Source: Salvia splendens (Eukaryota > Streptophyta > Magnoliopsida > Lamiales > Lamiaceae). From it: a stretch of DNA of 64,000 bases. The notes beneath the pieces are model-generated. The model saw nothing but the letters and a program-made list of their open reading frames with translations, was not told where the DNA came from and did not search any database. Both the position numbers and the translations under genes were made by a program. The DNA lies in contig NC_056039.1 of the NCBI RefSeq assembly GCF_004379255.2, forward strand, positions 31,385,883 through 31,449,882, written 5' to 3'. Position 1 is the stretch's first letter; each line of letters begins with the position of its first letter. This document shows positions 47,809 to 59,078 of this stretch, one piece after another.

Positions 47809-49699
47809 ATGGATGAGATATCAAATGGTAACGGAGTGGTTGTGCTCATAAAAGACGGCGATTTCAATCAAGATTCCGACGCTGCCGTGGCTACCGGATG
47901 CTGCTCTCTCACTGTCCCCTTTATACAAAAGGTATACATACTACTATAATTTTACAGCATAGGAGTATTTATTTATATATATTTCTTAAATGTGGCGCAG
48001 ATAATAGCGGAGACGCTGGGGACATATTTCTTGATATTCGCCGGCTGTGGCGCTGTGGCGGTTAACGCCGACAAACAGAAGGTGGTGACGCTCCCCGGTA
48101 TAGCCATAGTGTGGGGGCTGGTGGTCATGGTCATGGTTTACTCTGTCGGCCACATCTCCGGCGGCCACTTCAACCCCGCCGTCACCATTGCCTTCGCTTC
48201 CTGCAAGAGGTTCTCTTGGAAACAGGTCGCATACATATTCATTTCTATCTCTCTCGTTGCCAAATGAAACGAACAAATATAATAAATACTTTAATAGACC
48301 TGGAACCATTATAGTATAAATTTAATGGACTATTTCTCGTATCTTCAATTGATTTTAATATAAAATCTGATAAGCTTCTAATATGGCATCAGAGTGCCTT
48401 GTTGATACTGAGAGGTAACGTTAATTCATATGTGAGCCGAAATAAAAAAGAAAATGAATAACCAAGCAATATATATATTGACTTTGAATTTGGTCGTGTT
48501 TGATATCGAGTTGGTCTGATCCTGTGATCCAGTTAGGGAAAAAAATAAATAAATAAAAATCTAACCCAACCAAAATCGATGTGTAAGTATTATAGGCTAC
48601 TCACCCATGTACAGAATTCCATCTACAAATAGTGAATTGTAGTATTTAAATATGGATTATATAAAATCATGGAGCAAGAATTAATAGAGCAGGTTGTGAA
48701 TTCAATGTCTGGCTAGAAATGTACTTATTTGATCTAACACTTCTTTAATAATCTAATGTTGATATAGGTACCTGCCTATGTAGCCGCTCAAATGGTTGGA
48801 GCAACCCTGGGCGCCGGAACCCTACGACTATTGTTCAGCGGGCCGCACGATCACTTCACCGGAACCCTGCCTACTGGCACTGACGCACAGTCGTTGGTTG
48901 TAGAATTTATAATCACATTCTACCTCATGTTCGTCATTTCCGGCGTCGCCACTGACAATAGAGCTGTAATTATTCTAACCTAGAGCAAATTAATTATTGG
49001 TCCATAATCATATAAATTAATTGTAGAAGACAGCGTAGAGTTGGCTTAGTTAGGTTAGAATACTATGAAGATTGATTCACCTATATAATATCGACATAAA
49101 TTGTTACACTTTATAGATACAATGTTTGGACCATTATTGTTAATTTTATAGATGTTGAAAGCGACACAAACCTAATTAATTTCATATATTGAGATTAGAA
49201 TTTTCAACACAAACATATTAATTTGAGATTAATTTACTGGTGCAGATTGGTGAACTTGCTGGGTTGGCTATTGGATCAGTTATATTGCTGAATGTGATGA
49301 TTGCTGGGTACGTTAAGTTGCTCCTTACTTCATACTAGTATATTCAACTTCAAAACTTCAGAGATTCCCTATATATCCATGAAAATATTTGTATGTGAAA
49401 ATATTCCGTATTAACTATGACTGAGTTTAGGCTCATTTATACCTAGCTTTCGTAAAATCTAACGAAGTGGGGTTTGCAGGCCGATATCGGGAGCGTCTAT
49501 GAATCCAGCAAGGAGTTTAGGGCCATCAATAGTGTCGAACAATTTCAGAGGCATATGGATCTATTTGGTTGGGCCAATAGGTGGTGCGATTGCTGGAGCA
49601 TGGGTCTACAATCTTGTTAGATTCACTAATAAACCTCTTCGTGAAATAACTAAAACTGCTTCCTTTTTGAAGAGTTCAACTCGGAACAATTCAAACTAA
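47809..49699 (+). CDS. Nodulin-26-like intrinsic protein (NIP aquaporin)
   Basis: A membrane channel for water and small neutral solutes (glycerol, and in related NIPs metalloids). Five exons join in phase: 47809-47931, 48001-48225, 48768-48965, 49246-49307 and 49480-49699, giving 275 residues, the usual NIP length. Both pore motifs are intact: GHFNPAV (Asn99-Ala101) and [10 protein letters not shown] (Asn211-Ala213, filter Arg214). Trp79 in IVWGLVV and Ala208 fit the NIP subgroup I filter (W-V-A-R), although the H5 residue was not assigned with certainty. Six hydrophobic helices are visible. The tail [16 protein letters not shown] is typical of NIP1 and contains a likely phosphorylated Ser. 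No damage is seen. Neighbours give no functional hint. Confidence 0.95.
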
Positions 49700-50479
49700 A
49701 CTACTATCCCCTGCCCCACTCTTTATTGTGATGCATACATCCTTGTTATGATGAAAATAAGACACAGGTTGTTGATTGGTCTGAATTATATATAGTACGT
49801 ACAATACGCCTATTGATATATATATCGGAAAATGTTCAGAAAGTGATAAACTATTTATGAGAATCAATTTTATCACCTGGATAGTGGATGATCAAGAATC
49901 CAGCAAGGGGCAATATTTAGTAGTGCAGATTATAATATTTTCACTTCGAATGAATTCATATGTCTCACAGCATTAAGGATGTAGTTTGATTATATTGATA
50001 ATGTATTGTAAGTAGAGAAAATAGCTAGTGTGTGATATAATAGAAAACCCATAGATATGTAATTGTATAAATTTATAATAGTGCATTATTTTGTTCATAT
50101 TTTTGTAATTAACGAGAATTGAACTTTATTCAATTTTATTACATTTAAATCCAATATTATTTATTGAAATAAAAAAATGATCAAATTAAAATAAAAAAAA
50201 AACTTAAATTACTATTTTTCTTTTTCTTTTTTCTTTTTCCCCCCTTATTTCCTTTTCCTTACATTCACTTGTTTTAGTTCATTTCTTCTTATCTTGGAGT
50301 ATTTATTAAGAGACCATTACAACCATAGTCATTTAATGCTAGTATTTACAAGCTGGTATGAAATGGGCCATCTGAAGTCTCCCGGCCTTGTATTGCAATG
50401 ATATTCTATGGGCCTGGCCTGTACATCACAAAGGCAAATATGCATTCACACAATTTTTAAGTTATGCAGTTCAATTGAT
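49700..50479. other. NIP 3' UTR and intergenic
   Basis: No gene recognised; ends at the target site of the next MITE. Confidence 0.5.
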
Positions 50480-50489
50480 GTTCTTTACT

Positions 50490-51229
50490 GGTCTTGTTAG
50501 GTTGAGATTTTTTAGCTTAATTGAGAATTGAGATGCATTTTCAGCCACTCATTTTGAAATGTCAACTACAAGTAGATTATATCAACTAAGGGTATTATCG
50601 TCATTTCATTTCAATAGCCAGAATATCAAATGTCAACAACTCGTATTAAAATGTCAACAACTAAAATTTTTTTTTTTTATTTTTTTATTTTTTTTATTTT
50701 TTAAAATTTTTTTAAAAAAAATTTTTAAATTTTTTTTAATTTTTTTAATTTTCACGCGATGTCAACTACGATGTGTAGCCTGCACATCAAATGTCAATAG
50801 CCCTGCACATCAAATGTCAATAGCCTGCACATCAAATGTCAACAGGTTATAGTTGACATTATATGTGTATAGGTGATATGAATCGTATATGTAGTTGACA
50901 TTATATATGTGCAGTTGACATGAATTGTATATATAGTTGACATTATATGTGTGTAGTTGACATGAATTGTATATGTAGTTGACATAAAAAATAAAAATAA
51001 TAAAAAAAATAAAAAATCGAAAAAAAATTTAATTTTTTTAAAAAAAATAAAAAAAAATATTTATTAAATAAATGTATGATGAAATTACCATTCTGCCCTT
51101 TCACAATTAATTAATGTAAAAATATTTTCCATGTGGTAAATTCTGGACCACTCATTTAATAAAAATGAGTGGCTAATAATGCATCTCAATTCTCAATTAG
51201 GCTAAAAAATCTCAATTGATCACAACCCT
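50490..51229. mobile_element. Mutator-like MITE, copy 2 (10-bp target duplication)
   Basis: It is flanked by gttctttact (50480-50489 and 51230-51239). The ends gttgagattttttagcttaa and, inverted, gattttttagcctaattgag match copy 1 at 6441-6955. The core has repeated tgtagttgacat(gaattgtatatg) units and the direct repeat cctgcacatcaaatgtcaat. It is longer than copy 1 because of a T-rich low-complexity stretch (about 50664-50750). Confidence 0.88.
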
Positions 51230-51239
51230 GTTCTTTACT

Positions 51240-51794
51240 ATATATATTTGGATGAAACCTACGTGATGATAAAATAGTTCAGAATCCAGATAGTGTAAAA
51301 CATAGAATTTCCAAACAATTATTTTTTCCGCTCCTAATTTATCTGTATAAGCTATGAGATATTTAACTGAGTGCTATAGAAAATAATGAAATAGATTAAG
51401 TACTTGTTCTTTAACTAATTCGTGTGACTGTAACAAAATAGATTTTACTTTATAAATAAGTAACACATTCCCTTTTTTCCAAATATCTCATGCTATTGTT
51501 GATTCAAGAACTTTCTGTCAAATTTAAAAAAAAAAATACTAGTAACTAGCTCATTAGATCTCATAGTGTGAACAAATAACAAGAATGTAAAGTACACATG
51601 ACTTTTTTTTATTCTTCCAACTTCAAGGCTACATTTTCTTCTATGAACACAAATATGCTCAAATTAGGAATTAGTTAGCAGAGTCCAAAAAAAAAACGAT
51701 GAAAATCCAAACAACAACAAAACGATACAACATCAAAGACACGGAACAATATAGAAATTAATAAAAGATAAAACTCAACTAATAAAAAACGATA
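51240..51794. other. Intergenic, nothing recognised
   Basis: AT-rich spacer between a MITE and a solo LTR. Confidence 0.45.
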
Positions 51795-51799
51795 GGTAC

Positions 51800-52277
51800 T
51801 GTTGGATATTTTAGTATAATTGGATTAACTTGATTGATCAACGTGATCATAATGAGACATCAAATAAGTTGGAAGTACGGAGTGTACACTTATTTGAATT
51901 CGTTACGATTAGACGGGGGTTCGGGGGCAGCGCCCCTAAGTAGCGGGGTCCAAGGGGCAGAGCCCCTGGCTGGGGTCGAGCTTGATCCGGAAAGGTAATT
52001 TCCGAAAGTTGAAGGACTATTTTGCAATTTATTATTCCCGCCAAAAATTGTTAAAAACAGTTGTGAAACGAAGAGACGCGACTATTCGTTTTCAGCCTCT
52101 TCTTATGATCGATTTCTGGGTTCAAAGAGGATAACATAATCAACATACGAATTTCTTCGAAACCTGAATTGTATCCGATCAAATATTGGTAGAACCGCCA
52201 AATTGATTTGATCTGAAAGTGTTGTTCACGCCTTTCAGTATATCCGGTTGTTCATATTTCAGTAAATCTCCCTAACA
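51800..52277 (+). mobile_element. Solo LTR, 478 bp, target site GGTAC
   Basis: It begins TGTTGGATATT and ends CTCCCTAACA; flanks are ggtac at 51795-51799 and 52278-52282. The ggggttcgggggcagcgccc / ggggcagagcccc block is common in plant Copia-type LTRs. No internal retrotransposon genes lie nearby, so it is a solo LTR. Confidence 0.9.
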
Positions 52278-52282
52278 GGTAC

Positions 52283-53021
52283 AGATTAGTGTCAAGTTTG
52301 AATTGGATATGGTGTTGTATGAATCGGACGAAGGTGAATTGCATATGGTGTTTTTGAATTGTATCATGTTGACTGTCAACTACAGAAAATTAGAATTCTC
52401 AATGACTTCTCCTTCCACTCATATGCAAAATTTATGTGAGACAACATATGTGTACAAACCAGACAAATAGTCAAATAAGCCAAACAATTGATTGTGCAAA
52501 TGAAACTAGATCAAAACAAAATCAATTTCAGACACGTAACTTTACTGGGTTCAAACACGTCCTTAACAAATTTATCGATCTACACACAACACATACAACC
52601 AACACCCACATGACAAACAATGCAATTCAAACCACCACACAATCAAAAAAGGGTCTGATAACCATATATATAGCAAGAAGCATATGAATATAAACTAAAC
52701 AAAAGCTCTAAATTGCCACCTCAAACATTTTTTCAAGTTGACTTTTAGGTCACAATTGTTATCTTAATTACCAAGCGTGACGTTATAATACCTTTGATGA
52801 CACTTGGCATAAGAAAATGCTATAAAAAAGCATTGTTACGTACACATGTCTTTTATGATTTCTCTACCTCATATGTATTCATGGAATTGTATTTATAAAT
52901 AAATAGTAGTTATGACACAACATCTTAGTTTGTTAACAATACTGTCGAATTGTCAACGCTTAACATACTTTGGAAAAGAAAACGATTAAATACTTAAATA
53001 TGGCATAACTTAATATTGTTA
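52283..53021. other. Intergenic, nothing recognised
   Basis: AT-rich; the open stretch 52436-52687 is Thr/Asn/Gln-rich translation of simple sequence. Confidence 0.45.
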
Positions 53022-53029
53022 GGTAGAAA

Positions 53030-53545
53030 TAGGGCTGACAATTTTTGACACGACACGATAACACGACACGAACCGACACGAAATTAATGGGTTTGGGTCA
53101 GAGCTTATTGGGTTCATGTCCTTATCGGGTCGACCCGTTAAGGACACGAAAATTTCGTATCGTGTTCGTGTAATCCGTTAACAATACGTGTTCGTGTCGT
53201 GTTCGTGTCGGGTTCGTGTTATCCGTTAACAAATATATTTTAATATTATAATTCTTATTATTTCATTTTCAATATTTATTAAATTGACTCTCATAGTCTC
53301 ATATGGTCATATCTCATTTAAATCATTTAAATATCTAATCACTTTCCACTACGTGTTGTTATCGTGTCGTGTTGACCCGAAGTGGTTCGTGTCGTTAATG
53401 GGTTCGTGCCGTGTTCGTGTCTGAGGGTATCTGGTCGTGTTCGTGTTCATGTTTGGGATTTTCTTAACAGGTCGTGTTCGTGTTTGTTGTTATCGTGTTC
53501 GTGTCGACATGATAACGACCCGACACACACGATTTGCCACCCCTA
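53030..53545. mobile_element. Non-autonomous hAT MITE, 516 bp
   Basis: The ends are TAGGGCTGACAAT and, inverted, TAGGGGTGGCAAAT; flanks ggtagaaa and agtagaaa match in 7 of 8 bases. Both ends are packed with tcgtgt / acacga repeats (cgtgttcgtgtcg), the subterminal motif of this family. Confidence 0.88.
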
Positions 53546-53553
53546 AGTAGAAA

Positions 53554-55113
53554 GCACTCAAAACAATCTTGTTTGGTTGATTAGTTTCCAAGTTTTCAAG
53601 GAGATAGATATGAATATGTAAAGTACATACTTTAAACTAAATCAAGTCAAATTAAAAAAAAAATTAATGTGCTTCAAAAGTATTGAAAAGTAAGTAGATC
53701 TATTCAAAACGGGCTTTGAAAATTAATGTAAATGCACATTAAAAGAAAAGAAATAATCCAAAGTTAAGCCGCCAGACGTGGCTGAAATTAAAGAATTTGT
53801 TTGAAAATTCAATATATATACTTGCGGTTATGTTCAATACATTTATAGCCCCACCTTGTTACATCTGTCCTACTTTGCAAAACTGATAAATTCAAAATCT
53901 TGACTTGAGTTCTAAAATGAAGCACAAATAACACATATCTTGCCTTGAAAATTTTTTCTGCTTAAATAAATATAAAGCATAACATAATGAGGGTGTTTGA
54001 CCGAGCATATAAGTTCTTTAAAATAATTTATTAAGTAAAGAAAACTCTAACAAAATACTACTATAAGCTAAAAAAGAATCTACAATCATTAATATATTGG
54101 TTAGAGCACGAGTGCATTTGAAACTTTCACCCTTCTTTTTCATTACTCTTGCTGATCATAGAACTTCAACTTTTTTACATTTTCATAGAGTGAAATGGGA
54201 TAAACCTTTCCCATCTCCAAACCTTTTAATATTGTAAAGAATGACAAAATTTATTTGTTTGATCTTTGAGTGGAGCTCAACAAAATGTAATGCAGCAAAC
54301 TTTTTATATCTATGTGCCCACACCACCCGGAAGCAATCCACAATTTTGAGAAAATATAAAAGAAATGGTTAGGTGAAAGAAAGCATTGCTTTTATAATCC
54401 AAATCCTATCCAATTATTTGCACCATCAAAAGGATAATATTGTCTATATTATTGTCTTTATAATTAGAGACAATATGTAGTATATTTTAAAAATTGACTG
54501 TAAATTCTACAAATGTGAATACATTTAAATGGAGACAAATAATAAGTGTGATTATAAAATAATATCTATTTTAATTTTGCTAAGGTGATACTCGCTATCT
54601 AGATTTCGAAAATGGTTAAGATCAATAGCGGATTTAGGTGGGATCGTGGCTGTCAATTCCATCGTTAAATAATGCCGCCTTCCATTGTTTAGCGACAATT
54701 TTACTATGTCCGACTCCACTAGTTGTGTTATATGAATCTGTTATTACTCGGATAACTAATCTCGATACAATTATGACCTTTATATTTTTGATTTAATTTG
54801 AAAATTCAAAGCAAGTGTGGTTGAATTATTGCAATATCAGGTACCGACAAAAATAACCGAGAGCCAAAATACGTATATAGATATTCAAGTACGGAAAAAC
54901 GAAAATCCAATCCCAGCGCCAGTAGGATTATAAATATTCGATACAAAGTCTGTATTTTTGTTACCGCTACATCAATCATGCTCTTGCTCATGCCTGTTGT
55001 TTTCCTTTGCTAACTTTGCATTCGCTCTCCCAGACCCAGTCAGATATTATGTGTATATAATTGCTTCACATTTAAGACTGTAAACTGGAATTTCCATCTG
55101 ATGCTTGGGAACG
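53554..55113. other. Intergenic, nothing recognised
   Basis: No exon, RNA gene or repeat boundary recognised up to the LRR pseudogene start. Confidence 0.45.
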
Positions 55114-56893
55114 ATGTTGGTGGGGAAAGTTCGCATCTTTGTTGGGCTGTTGTGGTTTTCTGTTACTCTCGTTTTTGAGGTTGTCGGAGTCGCAGCGGGT
55201 GCCGCAGGAAGAAGGTTAGTAACTGCTTTTTCTTCTTCAATTTTATTTGTATGAGTTTTTGAACACTTTCCAGAAGCAAGATTGGTTTACTGTTTCGTTT
55301 ACTTGGTTGATTGAACTGAGGAATTAATATTTTATTGATCAAAGGAAGGGAATTACTCAGATATACTAGAAAACCTTTTCTTTGATTTTTTTTTTACTAT
55401 TCACACTTGAGAACCTGGATATTGAATTTCCGGGCTTGGTAAACCAGAAAGAATTGTTGTACAGTAAATTTTAGTGCACACACAATCTGATGAGAAACTG
55501 AAGTAATTGGCTATTGTTTGGTAGAAAAAATTCTGTATGTATTTTTCATTACCAGTGTATAATGAGTTTGTGTAAGAATATGAAGTAATTGTCTGTTGTT
55601 TGCATAATTATGTAGATTTGTTTTACAAATGGAACCATTATCTACTAGGGCTGGAATGAATTTTATGGTACAAGGAATATAGTTGATGTCTTTGGATTGG
55701 TTGCTTTCTCTATTTTTGTTGTGCATCACTTGTTCATTTTGTGGTGGTGTTCTGTTTTTCGTCCATAGTTGATGTCTTCAAAGAGATAGCCAACGAGTTG
55801 GGCGCTGTACATTGGACGTTCGATGCTGATTTATGTGAATTGGAGATGGGTGGGATCTCACAAACTGCTCCACCAAACTCTGATGGTTATGTTGAATGCA
55901 ATTGCAATTATAACAACAACACCGTCTGCCATGTTACGACACTGTATGGTTTTCATTTCGTATCATTCACTCTAATTCTCCCAGCATTTGACTGTATTAT
56001 AATGAATTCATTCTTGTTTTCAACAGTGTGATTAAGGGTTACAATCTTCCTGGAGTTCTTCCATTGTCAATTGTAAAGCTTCAGTACCTCCAGCATGTGT
56101 AAGAACCTATTCCAATTTCAGCTTTACTTCGACTTTGTATTTATATACACATTGTTTCCTGTTTTTTAATTTTTAGTGATGTTGCCTACAATCTCCTAAC
56201 TGGCACAATTCCGGAAGAGTGGGCTTCAATGCAACTGAATTTTATGTAAGTTGTATATGTCCGCCTGTTATTTTGCTATAATACATCAGTGTTTATCTGA
56301 TCACCGACAACTTGCTTGAAAATTCCTGCAGCTCTGTACTCGTAAACCGTTTATCTGGACAAATACCAAAGTATCTGGCAAACTTTACTAGCCTTACATA
56401 CTTGTATGTAAGCAGTTTATTTTTTTTCTCTACTTTGGTGCTTATTATAACTACTTGCATTTTCACCAAATTTTAGCAAACAAAATAATTAACAAGCTTT
56501 TCTTGGTTCTGCACTATTGTGTGGATCAGGAACCTCGAGGGAAACCAATTCTCGGGGGCATTCCTCCTGACATCGGAAGGATGACAAATTTAAAGCGATC
56601 TGTGAGATCTCTTGTTTCTTATGAGCTGTATTATTTTACTTCTTCAAATTGGATGCTTTTAATTGAACTACATTTCTGAACTACAGGATCTTGTCCTCCA
56701 ACCTCTGACAGGGACGCTGCGAACTTCACCTTGCGAATTTGATGAATTAACAGATTTGTAGCTCTTCCATTTATTTGTTCCTTTCGAATTCTTAGTGCTT
56801 TTACGTACTTCTTTTTGCTACAGTAGGGTAAATGCAAAACCTAAGTGAACCAATACCGGACTTCATTAAGAACTGGAAGCACTTAAATTATGT
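55114..56893 (+). pseudogene. LRR receptor-like kinase (At1g53430-type), 5' part only
   Basis: Family VIII-2 LRR-RLKs are plasma-membrane receptor kinases with extracellular LRRs and a malectin domain. ATG 55114 opens a signal peptide (MLVGKVRIFVGLLWFSVTLV). Later exons give FKEIANELGAVHWTFDADLC, an ECNCNYNNNTVCHVTTL cysteine segment, then LRRs: IKGYNLPGVLPLSIVKLQYL, VAYNLLTGTIPEEWASMQL, RLSGQIPKYLANFTSLTYL, NLEGNQFSG and IPPDIGRMTNLK. Frameshifts occur after NQFSG (about 56553) and in the last exon (NLSEPIPDFIKNWK in a broken frame). The remaining LRRs, malectin, membrane and kinase domains are absent: the gene stops at 56893, the edge of the right duplication arm. Confidence 0.85.
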
Positions 56894-57395
56894 TTTTTCA
56901 TTCACCATAAAGTGAGGATAAGTATGGCAATAAAGAAAAAGTGGACCATGAAATGAGAGAGTGGAAAGTGCCTCATCTCATCACATGAAGCGACATTAAT
57001 TAAAAGCGTGTTTTTAAAAATGAGTTTTGGAATGAAATACATGCAACTGGACATTCAACAACAAGCCACATTAATTGTTTCAACTTCAAATAAGGTCCAA
57101 CGTTACCATGTCTTCATCCCTAGTTGACTAAACAATCCTAAAATATATATATTATTAAAAGGCACATGCATTATTCTCAAGTATTATAACATTATCCATT
57201 AAACACGACAAAACAATCATATAATATATATCACCATTTTTATAGATTCATTATAATTATATAAGGTCAAATAATAAATTTTTTCGTGTAAATTGTAAAT
57301 GGGATAACGAAAGTATTGCCTTCTTTATGTCACAGAGTGAGATAATTTTATGAAACCTTTGTAGTTGTATTTATTGGAAATTCTAATTCGGGTTA

Positions 57396-57996
57396 GACAT
57401 CAGCAATGGCGGACGTCCCGGCGGACGTCGGACCGGCATGCCGGACGTCCGCGCGAGAGGTCCACCATTAGGCGTGCGAGAGGCGGACGCGGACGTCGCT
57501 TGCGGACACCGCCGATCCGCGGCTTTCTGACGACGTCCGTCGTGACGTCCGCCGTTGCGGTGCCACGACGGACGTCCCGATTTTTTATTTTATTTTTTAA
57601 AAAAACTCTATATATACGGCTCGTTGCGAACTCTATATATACGGCTCGTTGCTAACTCTAGATTCAAGGCATAACATGTAACTTTGTTTGAATCGTTTTT
57701 TAGTTTGGGATGATTTTTTTGGTGAACTATGTATTTTTTTAAAATTTAAATATATATGTATGTTTTTTTTAAAAATAAAATCATTGCATTTTTCCATATT
57801 CGTGTCAAAATTTTAATTCCGTAAATTGCATATTTCTGAATTTGTGAATTTTTATTATTGTGGATGTCCGTCATTGTGCAGTGGGATGTCCTTATGACGT
57901 GACAATGCAGTGGGAGGTCCTTATGACGTGGCGGAAGGTGTTTTTGGGAAGTCCGTCGGGATGTCCGTCGGGACATCTGCACCACTGTGGATGCTC
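57396..57996. mobile_element. PIF/Harbinger-type MITE, right copy, 601 bp
   Basis: The ends GACATCAGCAATGG and CCACTGTGGATGCTC are flanked by TTA (57393-57395 and 57997-57999). Two tandem ~27-base copies of aactctatatatacggctcg lie at about 57603-57655. It is the duplicate of 2874-3477, with a few substitutions. Confidence 0.88.
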
Positions 57997-58497
57997 TTAG
58001 AGTTATGGTGAGAATGCAATCTAGGCTCCGGTGGATGAAGATTGATTGATGGGATACTCGTTTGTTTATGTTTTTTTTGTTTCTGTATGATTTTTGGACA
58101 CAATGTTTGCTTTGTTGTTACGTTGATTTGGTTACATTTTTATTTATACTTTAAAACTCTGGTACCGCTAGCTCGTCATTCTTTTGGCTCGAGTGTTCTG
58201 AACTACTAGTTACGAAAAATGAAGCTAAACTAGAGAAAACTTAGATTAAGATGAAATGATCATTTGTGGACAGAATCTTGTAGTAATGGATTGATGCAAG
58301 GAGGGATGCACATGGGAAATTTTCCATAAAACAATAATGAGGGGTCTCACCATTTGGAAGTTGGAGCTACCGACTATCAAAAATTTCACCCATTTTTCTT
58401 TGGTTGTACAACCAAGCAATAATTATTTGCACTAATGTAGATTTTTTTTTGTCCCAATTTTCAAATGTCAATATTAAGGCTACTTTTTCATTTGACC

Positions 58498-58860
58498 TAG
58501 GCATGCACAAATCGAACCGGACCGTCGTTTAACCGGCGGTTCGGCGGTTCAAGCGGGCCGGTTCTGGTTAAAAAAGCGTGAACCGTAACCAGCGGTTCAA
58601 AACCACCGGTTCGCCGGTTTGAACTGGCGTTCAGCGGTTCCAACCGTAGGATTCCGGCTAGGGCGTAGGTTTTCAGGCTAGGTGTGCAGAAAAACCGGCG
58701 GTTTACGTCAGAAACCGGTAGTTTCTGCCGAAAACCGTTGGTTTCCGACGGTTCCGAACCTTTTTCAGGTGGCAGTGTATAGGCCTAAAAACCGGTCAGA
58801 AACCGTGGACTGAACCGCTGGTTCAGGCGGTAAACTGGCTGAAATTTGAAATTTTTTTAT
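58498..58860. repeat. hAT 5' subterminal CCGGTT repeats
   Basis: Dense direct and inverted aaccggcggttc / gaaccgcc motifs with a short AT-rich break, then a TATA-like ctataaatacc near 58878 ahead of the transposase. Likely binding sites for the BED domain (inference from hAT biology). Confidence 0.8.
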
Positions 58861-59078
58861 TTATTCTAATTTTACTCCTATAAATACCCCACTTCTCCCA
58901 TCATTTTTACTCACCTCATTCTTGTGTTAACAAGAATTTCCTTCTCAATCTCAATTTCTCTATTCTCTATCTTCATTCTCTCTAATTGCTCAAGTTGTTT
59001 ACTACTATATTTGTTGTTGTGTTCGTAATTTACCATTTATTCAATACTCCATATTCCATACTACTTTCATTTTGCATT

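Noticed and set aside
47986..48309. Minus-strand frame opposite NIP exon 2
   Set aside because: It is a shadow of the aquaporin exon, whose NPA motif and phase are clear.
30703..52277. The two LTRs as a pair from one retrotransposon
   Set aside because: Sequences, lengths (1385 and 478) and target sites (GTGCC and GGTAC) differ, and each has its own matching flanks.
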